Origin: Dendrolimus kikuchii
Taxonomy: Eukaryota; Arthropoda; Insecta; Lepidoptera; Lasiocampidae
Assembly (NCBI GenBank): GCA_019925095.2
Contig: CM034412.1
Coordinates: 4,796,001 to 4,860,000 of the forward strand
Direction of reading: 5' to 3'
Length of the DNA: 64,000 bases
Both the position numbers and the translations under genes were made by a program. This document shows positions 31,008 to 40,592 of this stretch, piece after piece. Every line of letters starts with the position of its first letter. The first letter of the stretch is position 1. The notes below the pieces were generated by a model. The model made no database searches, had not been told where the DNA came from, and saw nothing but the letters and a program-made list of their open reading frames with translations.

Positions 31008-31454
31008 TGTTACATGCCGACAAAAATCGAATGCACATCTGCCTGCCATAAACCTGGTTTATTACCTTTCCCGCATTTGGACTTCTTTTGTTTACTTTGT
31101 GTTTAAAATTTGTAATTAAGAAAAACATTCTATTGTTATTGTACTTGTTTTATGGCAGTCATTAGGCAGGTGTGTCGAACTAATTCTTGTTGTTATTGTT
31201 TTGCGTCGAGACATATTTTATGTGTACAGAATAAAAGGAATGCCCGAACGGAGGGATGAGGGCAGTTAAGCTCGGAACACGATACGAACAAGACGTACAT
31301 TCGATAAGCTGTATAGTTACGGACTTTACGCGTGTTATTGAATTGTGCAGTTTATACTGATCGAGTCCAGTTATATTTGTACCTGTGTTATACGTGTTTG
31401 TATAGTTCTAATAAATTCCAACGGCATTTTAATTCGAGTCCCACACTCGTAACA
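31008..31454 (+). mobile_element. Solo LTR of an LTR retrotransposon
   Basis: 447 bp starting TGTTACATGCC and ending CTCGTAACA, so the TGTTAC...GTAACA ends are inverted repeats. Flanked by the 4-bp duplication ATAT (31004-31007, 31455-31458), as for Ty3-type integration. It has a TATA-like AGAATAAAAGG near 31227 and a poly-A signal TAATAAA near 31410. No internal coding region is present on either side, hence a solo LTR formed by recombination. The superfamily is inferred from TSD length only. Confidence 0.8.
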
Positions 31455-31766
31455 ATATTAATAAGTTTGCTTCATTAGGTACGGTATACCGTTATAGTGT
31501 TCGTCCGTCTCCGTCTGTGTTTCTATTTAGGTATGTCACAGTCATTTTTTCTAAGACTGTGTGTATGACTATATAAAGTCGGTCACTTATGTTTGGCTAC
31601 AAAATCACTGATTATTTTAGTGTACAATTTATCCGTACAGGAACGGAGTAAGAATACAATTTCTTACGGTCTGGTGGCCTGTCGTAAGACGCGGTAAAAC
31701 ACCCACAGCCAGATGGAAGGATATTAGTCCGTCTGGATAGCTACCACCCCTGCTTTAGAGTATGCC

Positions 31767-32229
31767 TCCACACACAAGGAAGCCGCTGAACGAGAAAGGG
31801 AGGGAGGTGCGCATGCGACTCGCGGGTACCGATGTTAGTCGGGTTTCCGAAGACGCAGATATGCGCAAAATCTCCCATGATTCCGCTACAGGGGTCCACA
31901 TCTGGGGATGCGGTGAAACTAACATCTGTTGACGATGTGAGCTTGTTCTGCTCTCCGGGGCACTCTCAGCCGTCGATGCTCGGCGTAACTACGTTTTAAG
32001 TCTCACGCTTTTCCTACCACAAGCGCGGGCACATGGGATGCAGGAAGGTTTAGTGGAGTAGTAGCATATTGGGAAAGACTTTACCAGATGAGTCTCCACA
32101 CATGCCGGCGGACGATTTTGTTATTTTATTTTCCAGTCGTATGTTCTAACTCTCGCCACTTTGGTCAAACCCCCACAAAGGGCCCGATAGTGTACGAAAT
32201 GTATTCCCCCTGCTTGAATAAAAAAAAGG
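31767..32229 (+). mobile_element. R1-clade-like LINE 3' tail with 7-bp TSD
   Basis: TSD GTATGCC at 31760-31766 and 32230-32236. Contains CTCTCCGGGGCACTCTCAGC, GTCTCACGCTTTTCCTACCA, TTTAGTGGAGTA and ends CCCCCTGCTTGAATAAAAAAAA. Closely parallels 15225-15740. Confidence 0.85.
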
Positions 32230-32253
32230 GTATGCCCCCATGACAACCTTGAG

Positions 32254-32464
32254 TTTTTTTTTAAATTGCAGGAGTTCAGCAGACAGGCAGACGGCCCACT
32301 TGATGGAAAGCGGTTACCATCGCCTATGGACATTTGCAACACCAAAGGTGCTACAAATGCGCTTCTGCTCTCTTAAGGGAGACTGGAACCTGGTCACTAA
32401 TGCCGGAACACATCTCAAGATTGTTATGGCGACATACTTTCAACCAGGGGTGGTAGCCATCCAG
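32254..32464 (-). mobile_element. SINE-B, 5'-truncated, inserted in another SINE-B
   Basis: T run, TTGCAGGAGTTCAGCAGAC, to GGTGGTAGCCATCCAG. It ends about 100 bp short of the family 5' end. The TSD is not obvious. Confidence 0.88.
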
Positions 32465-32662
32465 TTGTGTTCCATTAGTGGCTAGGTTCCAGTCTCCCTT
32501 TAGAGAGCGGCAGCACGTTGGTTACAACTTTGGTGCTACAAATGTCCATAGGAGATGGTCACCGCTTTCCATCGGGTGAGACGTCTGCTTGTCTGCTGAA
32601 CTCACGGAATAAATAAAATAATAGGCACTTGAAGTGAAGTAATTCGTAAGAAGATATAGAAT

Positions 32663-32983
32663 GAAGGTAGAAGGTAAGGAAAGGAATGCTCCGGTGGTTC
32701 GGGAATGTGGAAAGAATGCATGACGAAAGAATGACTAAACAGATATACAATGCAAAAGTGGATGGATGCAGAAGTCGTGGAAGGCCACGACACACCTTCC
32801 ATGATCAAATTGATCGTGTACTAGCAGAAGGTGATGTCAGGGGCCTTAAGAACAGACGAGCGTGCATGACAAGAGTTATAAATGTCAAAGAAGCAAGTGA
32901 GGTGTGTAAGAATAAGCCTAAATGGCGCTCTGTTGTTCGTGCCTACCCCGCAAGGGAAATGGCGTGAAGTTATGTATGTATGT
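32663..32983 (+). mobile_element. RTE-A LINE copy with 12-bp TSD
   Basis: Encodes an open 93-residue C-terminal fragment from MLRWFGNVERM to AREMA-stop. TSD AAGATATAGAAT at 32651-32662 and 32984-32995. Confidence 0.92.
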
Positions 32984-32995
32984 AAGATATAGAAT

Positions 32996-33433
32996 TCTAA
33001 AACAAACGTGCTTGCAGGCAATGATGCGCTCGAGAGATTCACCCGCCATTAACATACTTTTGTTGGGATATTTTATACATAAAGAAATGAAAACCTATAT
33101 TAATGTACCAAAAATGGAAAGCGAAATAACTCCTAACGAGCCATTGTCATTATTCTCTGAAAAGCAAATTATCTGAATCATCAATGGCTTACGTTGGTAA
33201 TAGGGTATGATTAGGGTTGAGCAGGTCGCAGCTTTCTACCTAAATAGCAATATAACCGGATTAACTTATAGGTTCTATAATTTTAGAAATCATTGTTTGC
33301 AACACAGCTTTGAGAATATTAGGAGGGAAATTAGGAATCCCGCGGGAAATTTTCTGGGCGTAATTTAAAATGGCCAAATAAAAAAACATCGTATTCCAAA
33401 GTAAATTTTTCACTGATCGATAACAAATTTTCT
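32996..33433. other. No gene; repeat scrap
   Basis: 33300-33370 (AATCCCGCGGGAAATTTTCTGGG) resembles the fragment at 21350. Otherwise unassigned. Confidence 0.35.
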
Positions 33434-33752
33434 TTTTTTTTATTTTTTTATTCCAGGAGATCAGCAGACAGGCAGATGACCCACTTGATGGAAAGCGGTT
33501 ACCGTCGCCTATGGACATTTGCAACAGTAATGTTGCTACAAATGCGCTGCTGCTATCTTAAGTGAGTCTGGAACCTGGTCACTAATGCCGGAACACAACT
33601 CAAGGTTGTTATGGCGACATACTACAGACCAGGGGTGGTAGCCATCCAGTCGGGCAAATGCCCTACCACTTGGCTGTGGGTTGTATTGTCGCCTCTTACG
33701 ACAGGCCGCCCGGCCGCAGGAAATTGTATTCTTTCTCCGTTCCTGCACGGAT
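33434..33752 (-). mobile_element. SINE-B, full length
   Basis: T run and TTCCAGGAGATCAGCAGAC to TCCTGCACGGAT. High similarity to the 40281 and 13566 copies. Confidence 0.92.
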
Positions 33753-33779
33753 GAAAAAATTTAATAAAATGTGTGATTT

Positions 33780-33962
33780 TCATCCCAGGTATTTTCCCGG
33801 GAGCGGTTTGTAGTTGTCCGGGTGCATAATAATTAGCTTATTCCAACACAGTTTTCTCTAAAACGGTGGTTTACATTCTTTTTTAAATGCTGCGGTGCTT
33901 TGTGTCCTAGAAATGCCGCGGCAATTTCAAGTCAAGCGTGGACGAAGTCGCGGGCGTATCCT
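33780..33962 (-). repeat. 'cgcccgcgacttcgtccacg' repeat fragment
   Basis: The right end, TTTCAAGTCAAGCGTGGACG and AAGTCGCGGGCGTATCCTAG, is the exact inverse of the segment at 44870-44915. The interior has the decayed 'cccgggagcggtttgtagttgtccgggtgc' type motif. Confidence 0.5.
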
Positions 33963-34247
33963 AGTGAGTAAATAAATATGCTTGAGGAAAGCAAACAAAC
34001 TGTTTGTTGATGGAAAGTGGTTGCCGTCGCCAATGGACACATGGACTAGAGGGGGTGAGATAGCTGAATAGAATAGGGGGATAGCTAGAGGAGATGGATT
34101 GGGGAGGGGAAAGTTGCCCAGAAGAAATTTGTTTTGTTATGTATTTAATGTGATGCTCGGACTCCATCTGGGATAACGTTGGTGTTAGTGACTGTGTGCA
34201 AATGCTTCTTGTTTATAGCGTTCAAAATAACACAGTTAACGATTAGC

Positions 34248-34530
34248 GGCCTTACTTATAATAATCTCGTTAAGAAACGATTAGGTATCTCTTAAGTAAG
34301 AGAATCAGAATCAGACCCTAATCAATGAATATCTTCTTTTTCACTTATCAACGTGTATTACCTGTTGTTGACCTAAGAGGAGCACAGATGGCCGAAATTT
34401 GAATGATTAACGTAGGTTGTACTCAAAATATTCGACTAAAGAGGAGTTTATGGGTAAGATTTTCATTAATCAGTTGATGAGCAGTTTCTTTAAATTAAAA
34501 AAACAATTAGCTCATTAGTGTATATAGATA
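34248..34530. mobile_element. MITE (same family as 15791-16367)
   Basis: Starts GGCCTTACTTATAATAATCTCG and follows the 15791 copy to CAGTTGATGAGCAGTTTC. The right TIR is eroded, and a D element sits just beyond. Confidence 0.65.
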
Positions 34531-34548
34531 TACATATATACGTAATCT

Positions 34549-34950
34549 AATATTTTCTTAAGTTTTCGCGACTAGTATACATAATAAAACTACGTTTTAA
34601 AGGATGTTTTTTCCATCCACCCCTTCTAATATTATATAAAATTATTAGAGCTAAGCATGTTTGCTGAAGAGTTTCTTGCGCCGCTTCTTCTCTTCAAGCC
34701 ATAACATGTTGCGAAGCGGTAGTAAATTAGATTAGGCTCCTATAGAATAAATAATAACCATAAACCAAATTAGAACTAAACAATTAAAATAAACAACTTG
34801 ACGGTAGGATAAATAAAACTTTAACATTACTCATTGACACTTGACATCTTTGTCTTCTGTGATCACGGCTACTTAAAAGTGGCCGAAACGTTGGAATAAT
34901 AAAAATCAAATAAATTAAAGTGCTTAAAACCGTTAAAACGTAGTTTTATT
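34549..34950 (+). mobile_element. GCCGAAACGTCGG-type element (D), best copy
   Basis: 402 bp with TSD ATATACGTAATCT / ATATACGTTATCT (34536-34548, 34951-34963; one mismatch). Near-terminal inverted repeat ATAATAAAACTACGTTTTAA / TTAAAACGTAGTTTTATTAT. Stem CCGCTTC / GAAGCGG at 34681-34687 and 34713-34719. GTGGCCGAAACGTTGG near the 3' end. Confidence 0.75.
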
Positions 34951-35060
34951 ATATACGTTATCTCTTAAAATTTAACGTCATTAAGAATTAATTATAGTAT
35001 CGCATAACAAATAACGCATTAAACCCATCGTTACATGTGCGTAAAATTGTCATTAGCTAT

Positions 35061-35408
35061 AATATTATCCCAGATGGTGCTGTAACATCATAACAAATCT
35101 TTTGAATATTCTTTTTAATCCCAATAAGATTCGCAATGCGTATTTTCTTTGCCAAAGGAATTTTCTTTTCTTTGAAACAGATGCACATGACAATTATTTT
35201 GTTTTTTCCCAAAATGACTAGAGCACCTTAAAAGACCTATCAGCACGTAAATTGCATGAATATATCTGTCATAAAAAATTTTAATATTCAAATCATAAAT
35301 GAGTTAATAGCTAAAATATTTTTTGATAAACGTGATATCTGCACGTATTTTTAAACGTATCTACTGTAAGTACTACTTATTATTAGATAGTAACAAATAA
35401 TATGCATT
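35061..35408. other. No gene seen
   Basis: AT-rich, nothing recognised. Confidence 0.4.
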
Positions 35409-35421
35409 TGAAACATATTAT

Positions 35422-35479
35422 CTATATATAACATATTCCCGCAAGGGAACTGGCGTGAAGTTATGTATGTATGTATGTA
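35422..35479 (+). mobile_element. RTE-A LINE, minimal 40-bp copy with junction filler
   Basis: TSD TGAAACATATTAT at 35409-35421 and 35480-35492. Between them are about 17 bases of non-element sequence (CTATATATAACATATTC), then only CCGCAAGGGAACTGGCGTGA plus the tail. Confidence 0.9.
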
Positions 35480-35772
35480 TGAAACATATTATTCCTATTC
35501 ATTATTTTATGTATTGATTAATTTTTTGAATGTTTTAGCCGCTTTGTAGCCGCAAAGTATTTGAACAAGTTTTAATATAAAAACCCGTTTGTAGTTTGAT
35601 TTTTAGGAGATCTGGTTAAGTTTAAATAATGATGTTCTTATGGTAACTTGAAAAGACAGATATTTCATTGTCTAAATTATAATTTTTTTTTATTTTTTAT
35701 TTATTGTACAGTCTAGTATAATTTTTATGTTAGTTTAGATTATAATTTAATTTTGAAAGTTATTAATTAGCG

Positions 35773-36137
35773 TAATACCGAAGTAAGAAAGACAGTTGGT
35801 CTGAAAGAGAGTGTCGGGGTGAAGGTAAGGAAAGGAATGCTCCGGTGGTTCGGACATGTAGAAAGAATGCATGATGAAAGAATGAATAAACAGATATACA
35901 ATGCAAAAGTGGATGGATGCAGAAGTCGTGGAAGGCCACGACACACTTTCCATGATCAAATTGATCGTGTACTAGCAGAAGGTGATGTTAGGAGCCTTAA
36001 GAATAGACGAGCGTGCATGACAAGAGTTATGAATGTCAAAGAAGCAAGTGAGGTGTGTAAGAAAGAGCCTAAATGGCGCTCTGTTGTTCGTGCCTACCCC
36101 GCAAGGGAACTGGCGTGAAGTTATGTATGTATGTATG
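35773..36137 (+). mobile_element. RTE-A LINE copy with 12-bp TSD, longest open frame
   Basis: Starts at the 'AATACCGAAGTAAG' site. Encodes an uninterrupted 99-residue C-terminus (MKVRKGMLRWFGHVERMHD..., GRPRHTFHDQID, ARELA-stop). TSD TATTAATTAGCG at 35761-35772 and 36138-36149. Confidence 0.93.
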
Positions 36138-36205
36138 TATTAATTAGCGGTGATATAAAATGCGTCTAAGTTAAATAACACTCTTTAATGACTTATTTTT
36201 TTTTT

Positions 36206-36540
36206 TCAATAAAGCAGGTGCATAGCTACCGCGGTATCAACCGTATCAATGATACGGGGCCCCGAAAGTGTGTCAGCAAAAATTCTTAAAATGTTATGCA
36301 CAATCTTTTATAGATCAATAACATTTTTGAGAACAACTGCTTAGCCAACAGAAACGGCTATCATACTTCCCATTATTATCTATAGAGGCAAAAAATCTAG
36401 AAAAACTGAAATCGTCTAACTATAGATGATTTGATAAATAAGTTTGGCGATAAAAAGACGAGAAGACTGTATCTTTGATTTGAATTGTTTGTCTCACCTC
36501 CTAGGAGCAGTAAGTAAAGTGATAACTTATATTCACATAT
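36206..36540 (-). repeat. Repeat P, copy 2
   Basis: Inverse of 25100-25445; the palindrome CCGTATCA-A-TGATACGG is at about 36240-36256. Confidence 0.65.
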
Positions 36541-36614
36541 ATACACATATATATACATATACTTTAATGTAGGTACACCATTACAGAAAACTTACGAACT
36601 AGTTATTATTCTAA

Positions 36615-36700
36615 TTGTGTACAAAGAGCGGTCTTATTGCTAAAAAGCGATCTCTTCCAGACAACCCGTGGCAAGAATATAGCTGATTAGGAGTGGCGAT
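36615..36700 (-). mobile_element. LINE 3' tail fragment
   Basis: TTATTGCTAAAAAGCGATCT, then CTTCCAGACAACCCGTGGCA, is the inverse of the 29580 tail. AT-rich sequence of uncertain origin follows to 36886. Confidence 0.65.
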
Positions 36701-36898
36701 GGTGGTATACATAATTATTGTACGATTACTTACATTTTAATAATAAATATATAACTATACTATATATACAAAAATACACGTAAGTTATATACATATACAA
36801 GATATAGCGATAACATGCAACTATTTAAACATAATAAATATATAGTTATATGCAATATAATACTAATTATATAAAATTACATATCATTATACATTACA

Positions 36899-37135
36899 AA
36901 AGTGGATGGATGCAGAAGTCGTGGAAGGCCACGACACACCTTCCATGATCAAATTGATCGTGTACTAGCAGAAGGTGATGTCAGGAGCCTTAAGAACAGA
37001 CGAGCGTGCATGACAAGAGTTATGAATGTCAAAGAAGCAAGTGAGGTGTGTAAGAATAAGCCTAAATGGCGCTCAGTTGTTCGTGCCTACCCCGCAAGGG
37101 AACTGGCGTGAAGTTATGTATGTATGTATGTATGT
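36899..37135 (+). mobile_element. RTE-A LINE copy with 13-bp TSD
   Basis: Starts AAGTGGATGGATGCAGAAG; 69 residues open to ARELA-stop. TSD ATTATACATTACA at 36886-36898 and 37136-37148. Confidence 0.93.
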
Positions 37136-37148
37136 ATTATACATTACA

Positions 37149-37548
37149 TTACTTTACCACATTTTGATAAAGGGCCCGTCTAAGGCAAGCTACGCCACTG
37201 CGATAAAGCCTCATATACCATTACTGACACCAAAAAACAATGATTTAAAAAGAATTTTAACTAGCAAAAGATATGGAAATACTAGTAATTCACACCTTTT
37301 TGCTCCAAAGAATTCGACTGAAGTCATATTTTTACTGCTAGCGCTTTAATTTATGACTTAGATAATTTCCAGATAACTTTTTGTAACATTTTTGCTTTCG
37401 AGGTAATCGTGTGAGAACTTATTATTGTTATATTAGGTTCATACTGCGATTTCATACTTTTTACGTGAACCTGAAGTGAATTATTGCATATAACTGTAGC
37501 TTAACTATCACGTATATATAGTATTGTGGCAATGAGGGGGAAGTCTTA
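37149..37548. other. No gene seen
   Basis: AT-rich, unassigned. Confidence 0.4.
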
Positions 37549-37860
37549 AAAATCGTCTTGTTCGTCTCTCTTTATATGTTATAGTAATTTTTTTACATGA
37601 ATGTTTACTAGAAGTATTGCTAATAGTGGATTGTTTCCAAAACACCCCGATTTTGAAACATTCTTCATTGGTGCTCCGCTACTATTGGTCTTAGTATGAT
37701 GATATATGGCCTATAGCCTTCCTCGATAAATGAGCTATCTAACACTGATAGAATTTTTCAAATTAGAAAATCGTCTTTTTTGTCTATCGTTGTATGTTAT
37801 AGTAATTTTTCTCGGAAACTACAAGTCTACCTATACGAATGTTTACTAGAAGTATTGCTA
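37549..37860. repeat. Direct repeats flanking an inverted Helitron fragment
   Basis: The segments with 'TATGTTATAGTAATTTTT' and GAATGTTTACTAGAAGTATT occur at about 37549-37640 and 37768-37855. Between them, 37650-37765 is the reverse complement of part of the 11637-11885 Helitron-like element (CATTGGTGCTCCGCT...). Confidence 0.6.
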
Positions 37861-37913
37861 GTAAAGGATTTATGCAGCAGAACACTTAGAACTTTATTTT
37901 TATATACAGAAAT

Positions 37914-37944
37914 TTATCCGGACAGGAACGGAGTAAGAATACAA
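37914..37944 (+). mobile_element. SINE-B 5' scrap
   Basis: TTATCCGGACAGGAACGGAG and TAAGAATACAA, then unrelated sequence (37945-38000, inverse of 44435-44505). Confidence 0.65.
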
Positions 37945-38101
37945 TAATTAGCCACCCTAGAGAGCTACTATGACATGTGCATCTGACCAAAGTCGAAGTA
38001 AGAATGATCTATCCTAATGTGCTCTGTGGATATCTGATTAGGAAACACAACTGCCCGCAAATATTACTGTGCAGTAGTACTAGTGGCACTACTTATACAA
38101 A

Positions 38102-38410
38102 TCATTATATTAATATGTGAAGCAAAAACTTTGTACCCCTTTTTACAAAAATTGTGCGGACGGAAGAGTATGAAATTTCAGATACTTATAGTTTGTAGAG
38201 AAGTAGCGACAAATGCTAATATTTTTTTTTAATAATGCATAAAAAATACATTGAATCAATAAAAAAACATTACACACACTACCATGTATTTGACACACAC
38301 GCAGATTATACTCTTTTGTTTATTGTTGCCTTGGCGAAATCTGTGATTATAGAAGTATAGTCTTTGACATTAATTATTATGGTCGTATTTCGACCACGGG
38401 CGACCACTAG
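38102..38410 (+). mobile_element. Non-autonomous Helitron (F), compact copy
   Basis: A|TCATTATATTAATATG to CGACCACTAG|T, 309 bp. Hairpin GGTCG/CGACC just upstream of the terminal CTAG. Internal part shortened relative to 55614. Confidence 0.78.
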
Positions 38411-38987
38411 TTAAAGTTAGTAGGTAACGATTTATTTGCTTTTGAAAGTTATAAAAACTGTCTTTTTTTCTCTCTGAATTTTGATTATTACTTTATCTAT
38501 ATTATAGTAAATGAGAATTCCGAAAGAATCAAAGTGGTAGGCCTCAAAAATATGATGGCGGATATGATGTCTGCTTCCCTATAAATTGGGACGAGTTTAT
38601 ATTAAACCTAACGATTTCTATAAACATTTTTCCGTTACAAAACACATGTTTACAATTCTAGGAAAGATAAAATATTCAACGCAATGAATTTAAAATATTA
38701 TTTGCAGGTAATTTATTATGATACTGTGAGGTTTTCCCTCTGTATATTAAAATTTTCCAACCAGCTTTTGATTGCGTTCACATTAGCCTTTTTGGGTCTC
38801 ATAGCGAGTTAAGTAAAAATCATTATGATATCCTTATATCCTTCCGTCTGACCATTTGTTACTTTATGTCACAATTTCTCAGAACTACTTACTTTATATG
38901 GATGTTTAAAAGGACATTTCGACCGCGTTTCCGTGCATTACTACGGTAAAATTTCAACTAGCAATAAGGCATGTTTACGGGGAACCG
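38411..38987. other. No gene seen
   Basis: AT-rich, unassigned. Confidence 0.4.
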
Positions 38988-39195
38988 GCGCGGACGTTTA
39001 CGGGGATTGCTGTGTTGAAAACTCATCGATATTTTAATGATAGAAATATAATATCAATCGCTTGTCTCAATTCAAAACATCTTCATAAATGTGATAAATA
39101 TGCGTGAGTATACTGTGACTGGGTATTCTAAGCAAAGTAAAAACATAAATAAAAAAATGTGGCGTATCAAATATTTAAAAGCGAGTTTTAGCGCT
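38988..39195 (+). repeat. Repeat V, copy 1
   Basis: GTTTACGGGGATTGCTGTGT, TGAAAACTCATCGATATTTT and AAAAGCGAGTTTTAGC are shared with 43205-43445. The origin is unknown. Confidence 0.55.
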
Positions 39196-39240
39196 TGGCA
39201 ATAAGGCATGTAAAACAACAACAAGTTACAATTTAAATAA

Positions 39241-39429
39241 CGAGCTACGAAGAGCTAAGCAAGTTACAACGGACCACTCTGGGGCCGATCCCAGACACCC
39301 AGACCATAGTACCTAAATAACGGAGACTTCGTTCACAACATTTACGTGACCAGGAATCGAACTCGGTGTCAGTGCTCCAATACGATAGGCCGACAAAGGC
39401 TTAGCCCACTTAACCACAGAGGCTGTCAT
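39241..39429 (-). mobile_element. tSINE-2 copy
   Basis: Reverse complement: GCCTCTGTGGTTAAGTGGGC, B box GAGTTCGATTCCTGG, then the GGTCTGGGTGTCTGGGATCG body (19-20 bases). Confidence 0.82.
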
Positions 39430-39775
39430 ATGTAGATAGCAAGACGTAGGAACTGGCTAATAAGAACAACACTACCTACTCCCTTAAAATATTGAGCGTA
39501 ATATTAAGTATATTTTAAAAAGATCCAACCTAACATAACTAAAAACATGGCCATGAAACACATCCTCTACTAAAACAGAGATCTAATACATAGATATATG
39601 CGCACACGCATGTTTGTCTGTATGTGTTTGTATGATTTGTATGTCACGGTCGGCTCATGCGACCATGTGCAGCGCGAAATGCAATACCTAACTATACTTA
39701 TATATGCAACTGCACAGCTGATGTCTGACACTGTTTTAAGAGCTAAAAGGTTATCTTACATTTTAAAATCATTTG

Positions 39776-39965
39776 ACCGCCTCTGTGGTTGAGTGGGCTA
39801 TGTTTTTGCTTGCCTAGCTTACTAGAACATAGAGGTCCCCGGTTCAATTCCTGTCATGGTAATTTTGATTTACGAAGTTTCCATTACGAGTCTGAGTGTA
39901 TGGCCCCAGAGTGAGTCCGTTACCTATAATACAAGCGTTACTTGCACAGTTTGGGGGTTGCAGAG
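39776..39965 (+). mobile_element. tSINE-2 copy
   Basis: CCTCTGTGGTTGAGTGGGC (A box TGGTTGAGTGG), B box GGTTCAATTCC, then TGTCATGGTAATTTTG. Confidence 0.82.
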
Positions 39966-40047
39966 TTCTGTAGTGAAATAGCAAAAACGCTACATTTATA
40001 AAAACCATCTGTTCATTACGGTTGTTATATCTTTCCAGAAATATCTA

Positions 40048-40230
40048 CTAGCTGCGCCCGCGGTTTCACCCGCCTGGTGATGGAAAATCGTTATATATTG
40101 GATAGTTCATACTATATCTTTATATATTATAGCCTATGTGTTATTCTGATGTGTAAGCTATATTACTGTAAAGTCTCATCAAAATCCATTAAGTAGTTTT
40201 TGCGTGAAAGAGTAACAAACATACATCTAT
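40048..40230. repeat. 'ctagctgcgcccgcgg' interspersed repeat
   Basis: Starts CTAGCTGCGCCCGCGGTTTC and includes AGCCTATGTGTTATTC, ATCAAAATCCATTAAGTAG and GTGAAAGAGTAACAAACATA before a CATA/CATC-rich tail. A very common lepidopteran repeat. A degraded relative is at 55390-55550. Its class (LINE tail versus Helitron 3' end in reverse) is unresolved. Confidence 0.6.
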
Positions 40231-40280
40231 ATATCCATACCGACATCCATACATCTATACATACATTCTTTTTTTTATAT

Positions 40281-40592
40281 TTTTTTTTATTGCAGGAGTT
40301 CAGCAGACAGGCAGACGGCCCACTTGATGGAAAGCGGTTACAATCGCCTATGGACATTTGCAACACCAAAGGTGCTACAAATGCGCTGCTGCTCTCTTAA
40401 AGGAGACTGGAACCTGGTCACTAATGCCGGAACACAACACAAGGTTGTTATGGCGGCATACTCTAGACCAGGGGTGGTCGCCATCCAGTCGAGCAAATAC
40501 TCTACCACCTGGCTGTGGGTTGTTTAGTCGCCTCTTACGACAGGCCGCCAGGCCGCAGGAAATTGTATTCTTTCTCCGTTCCTGCACGGATA
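40281..40592 (-). mobile_element. SINE-B, full length
   Basis: T run, TTGCAGGAGTTCAGCAGAC to TCCTGCACGGATA. One of the least diverged copies. Confidence 0.93.

Larger units (their letters stand above)
31630..32622 (+). mobile_element. SINE-B, full length, interrupted twice
   Basis: Segments 31630-31766, 32237-32253 and 32465-32622 together make one SINE-B. The first break is an R1-like tail (31767-32229); the second is another SINE-B in the opposite orientation (32254-32464). The junction CCTTGAG | TTGTGTTCC rejoins to the consensus exactly. Confidence 0.9.
34190..35060 (+). repeat. LINE 3' region split by a MITE and a D element
   Basis: 34190-34247 (CTTCTTGTTTATAGCGTT.AAA) and 34964-35060 (AACAAATAACGC.TTAAACnCAnCGnTACAT) are adjacent in the undisturbed copy at 23610-23755. 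Between them lie the MITE at 34248 and the D element at 34549-34950. Confidence 0.6.

Noticed and set aside
31620..32620. Multi-gene accessory system
   Set aside because: GC-rich islands here and at 5.3, 15.4, 19.5, 47.6 and 54.5 kb are R1-like LINE tails, not genes.
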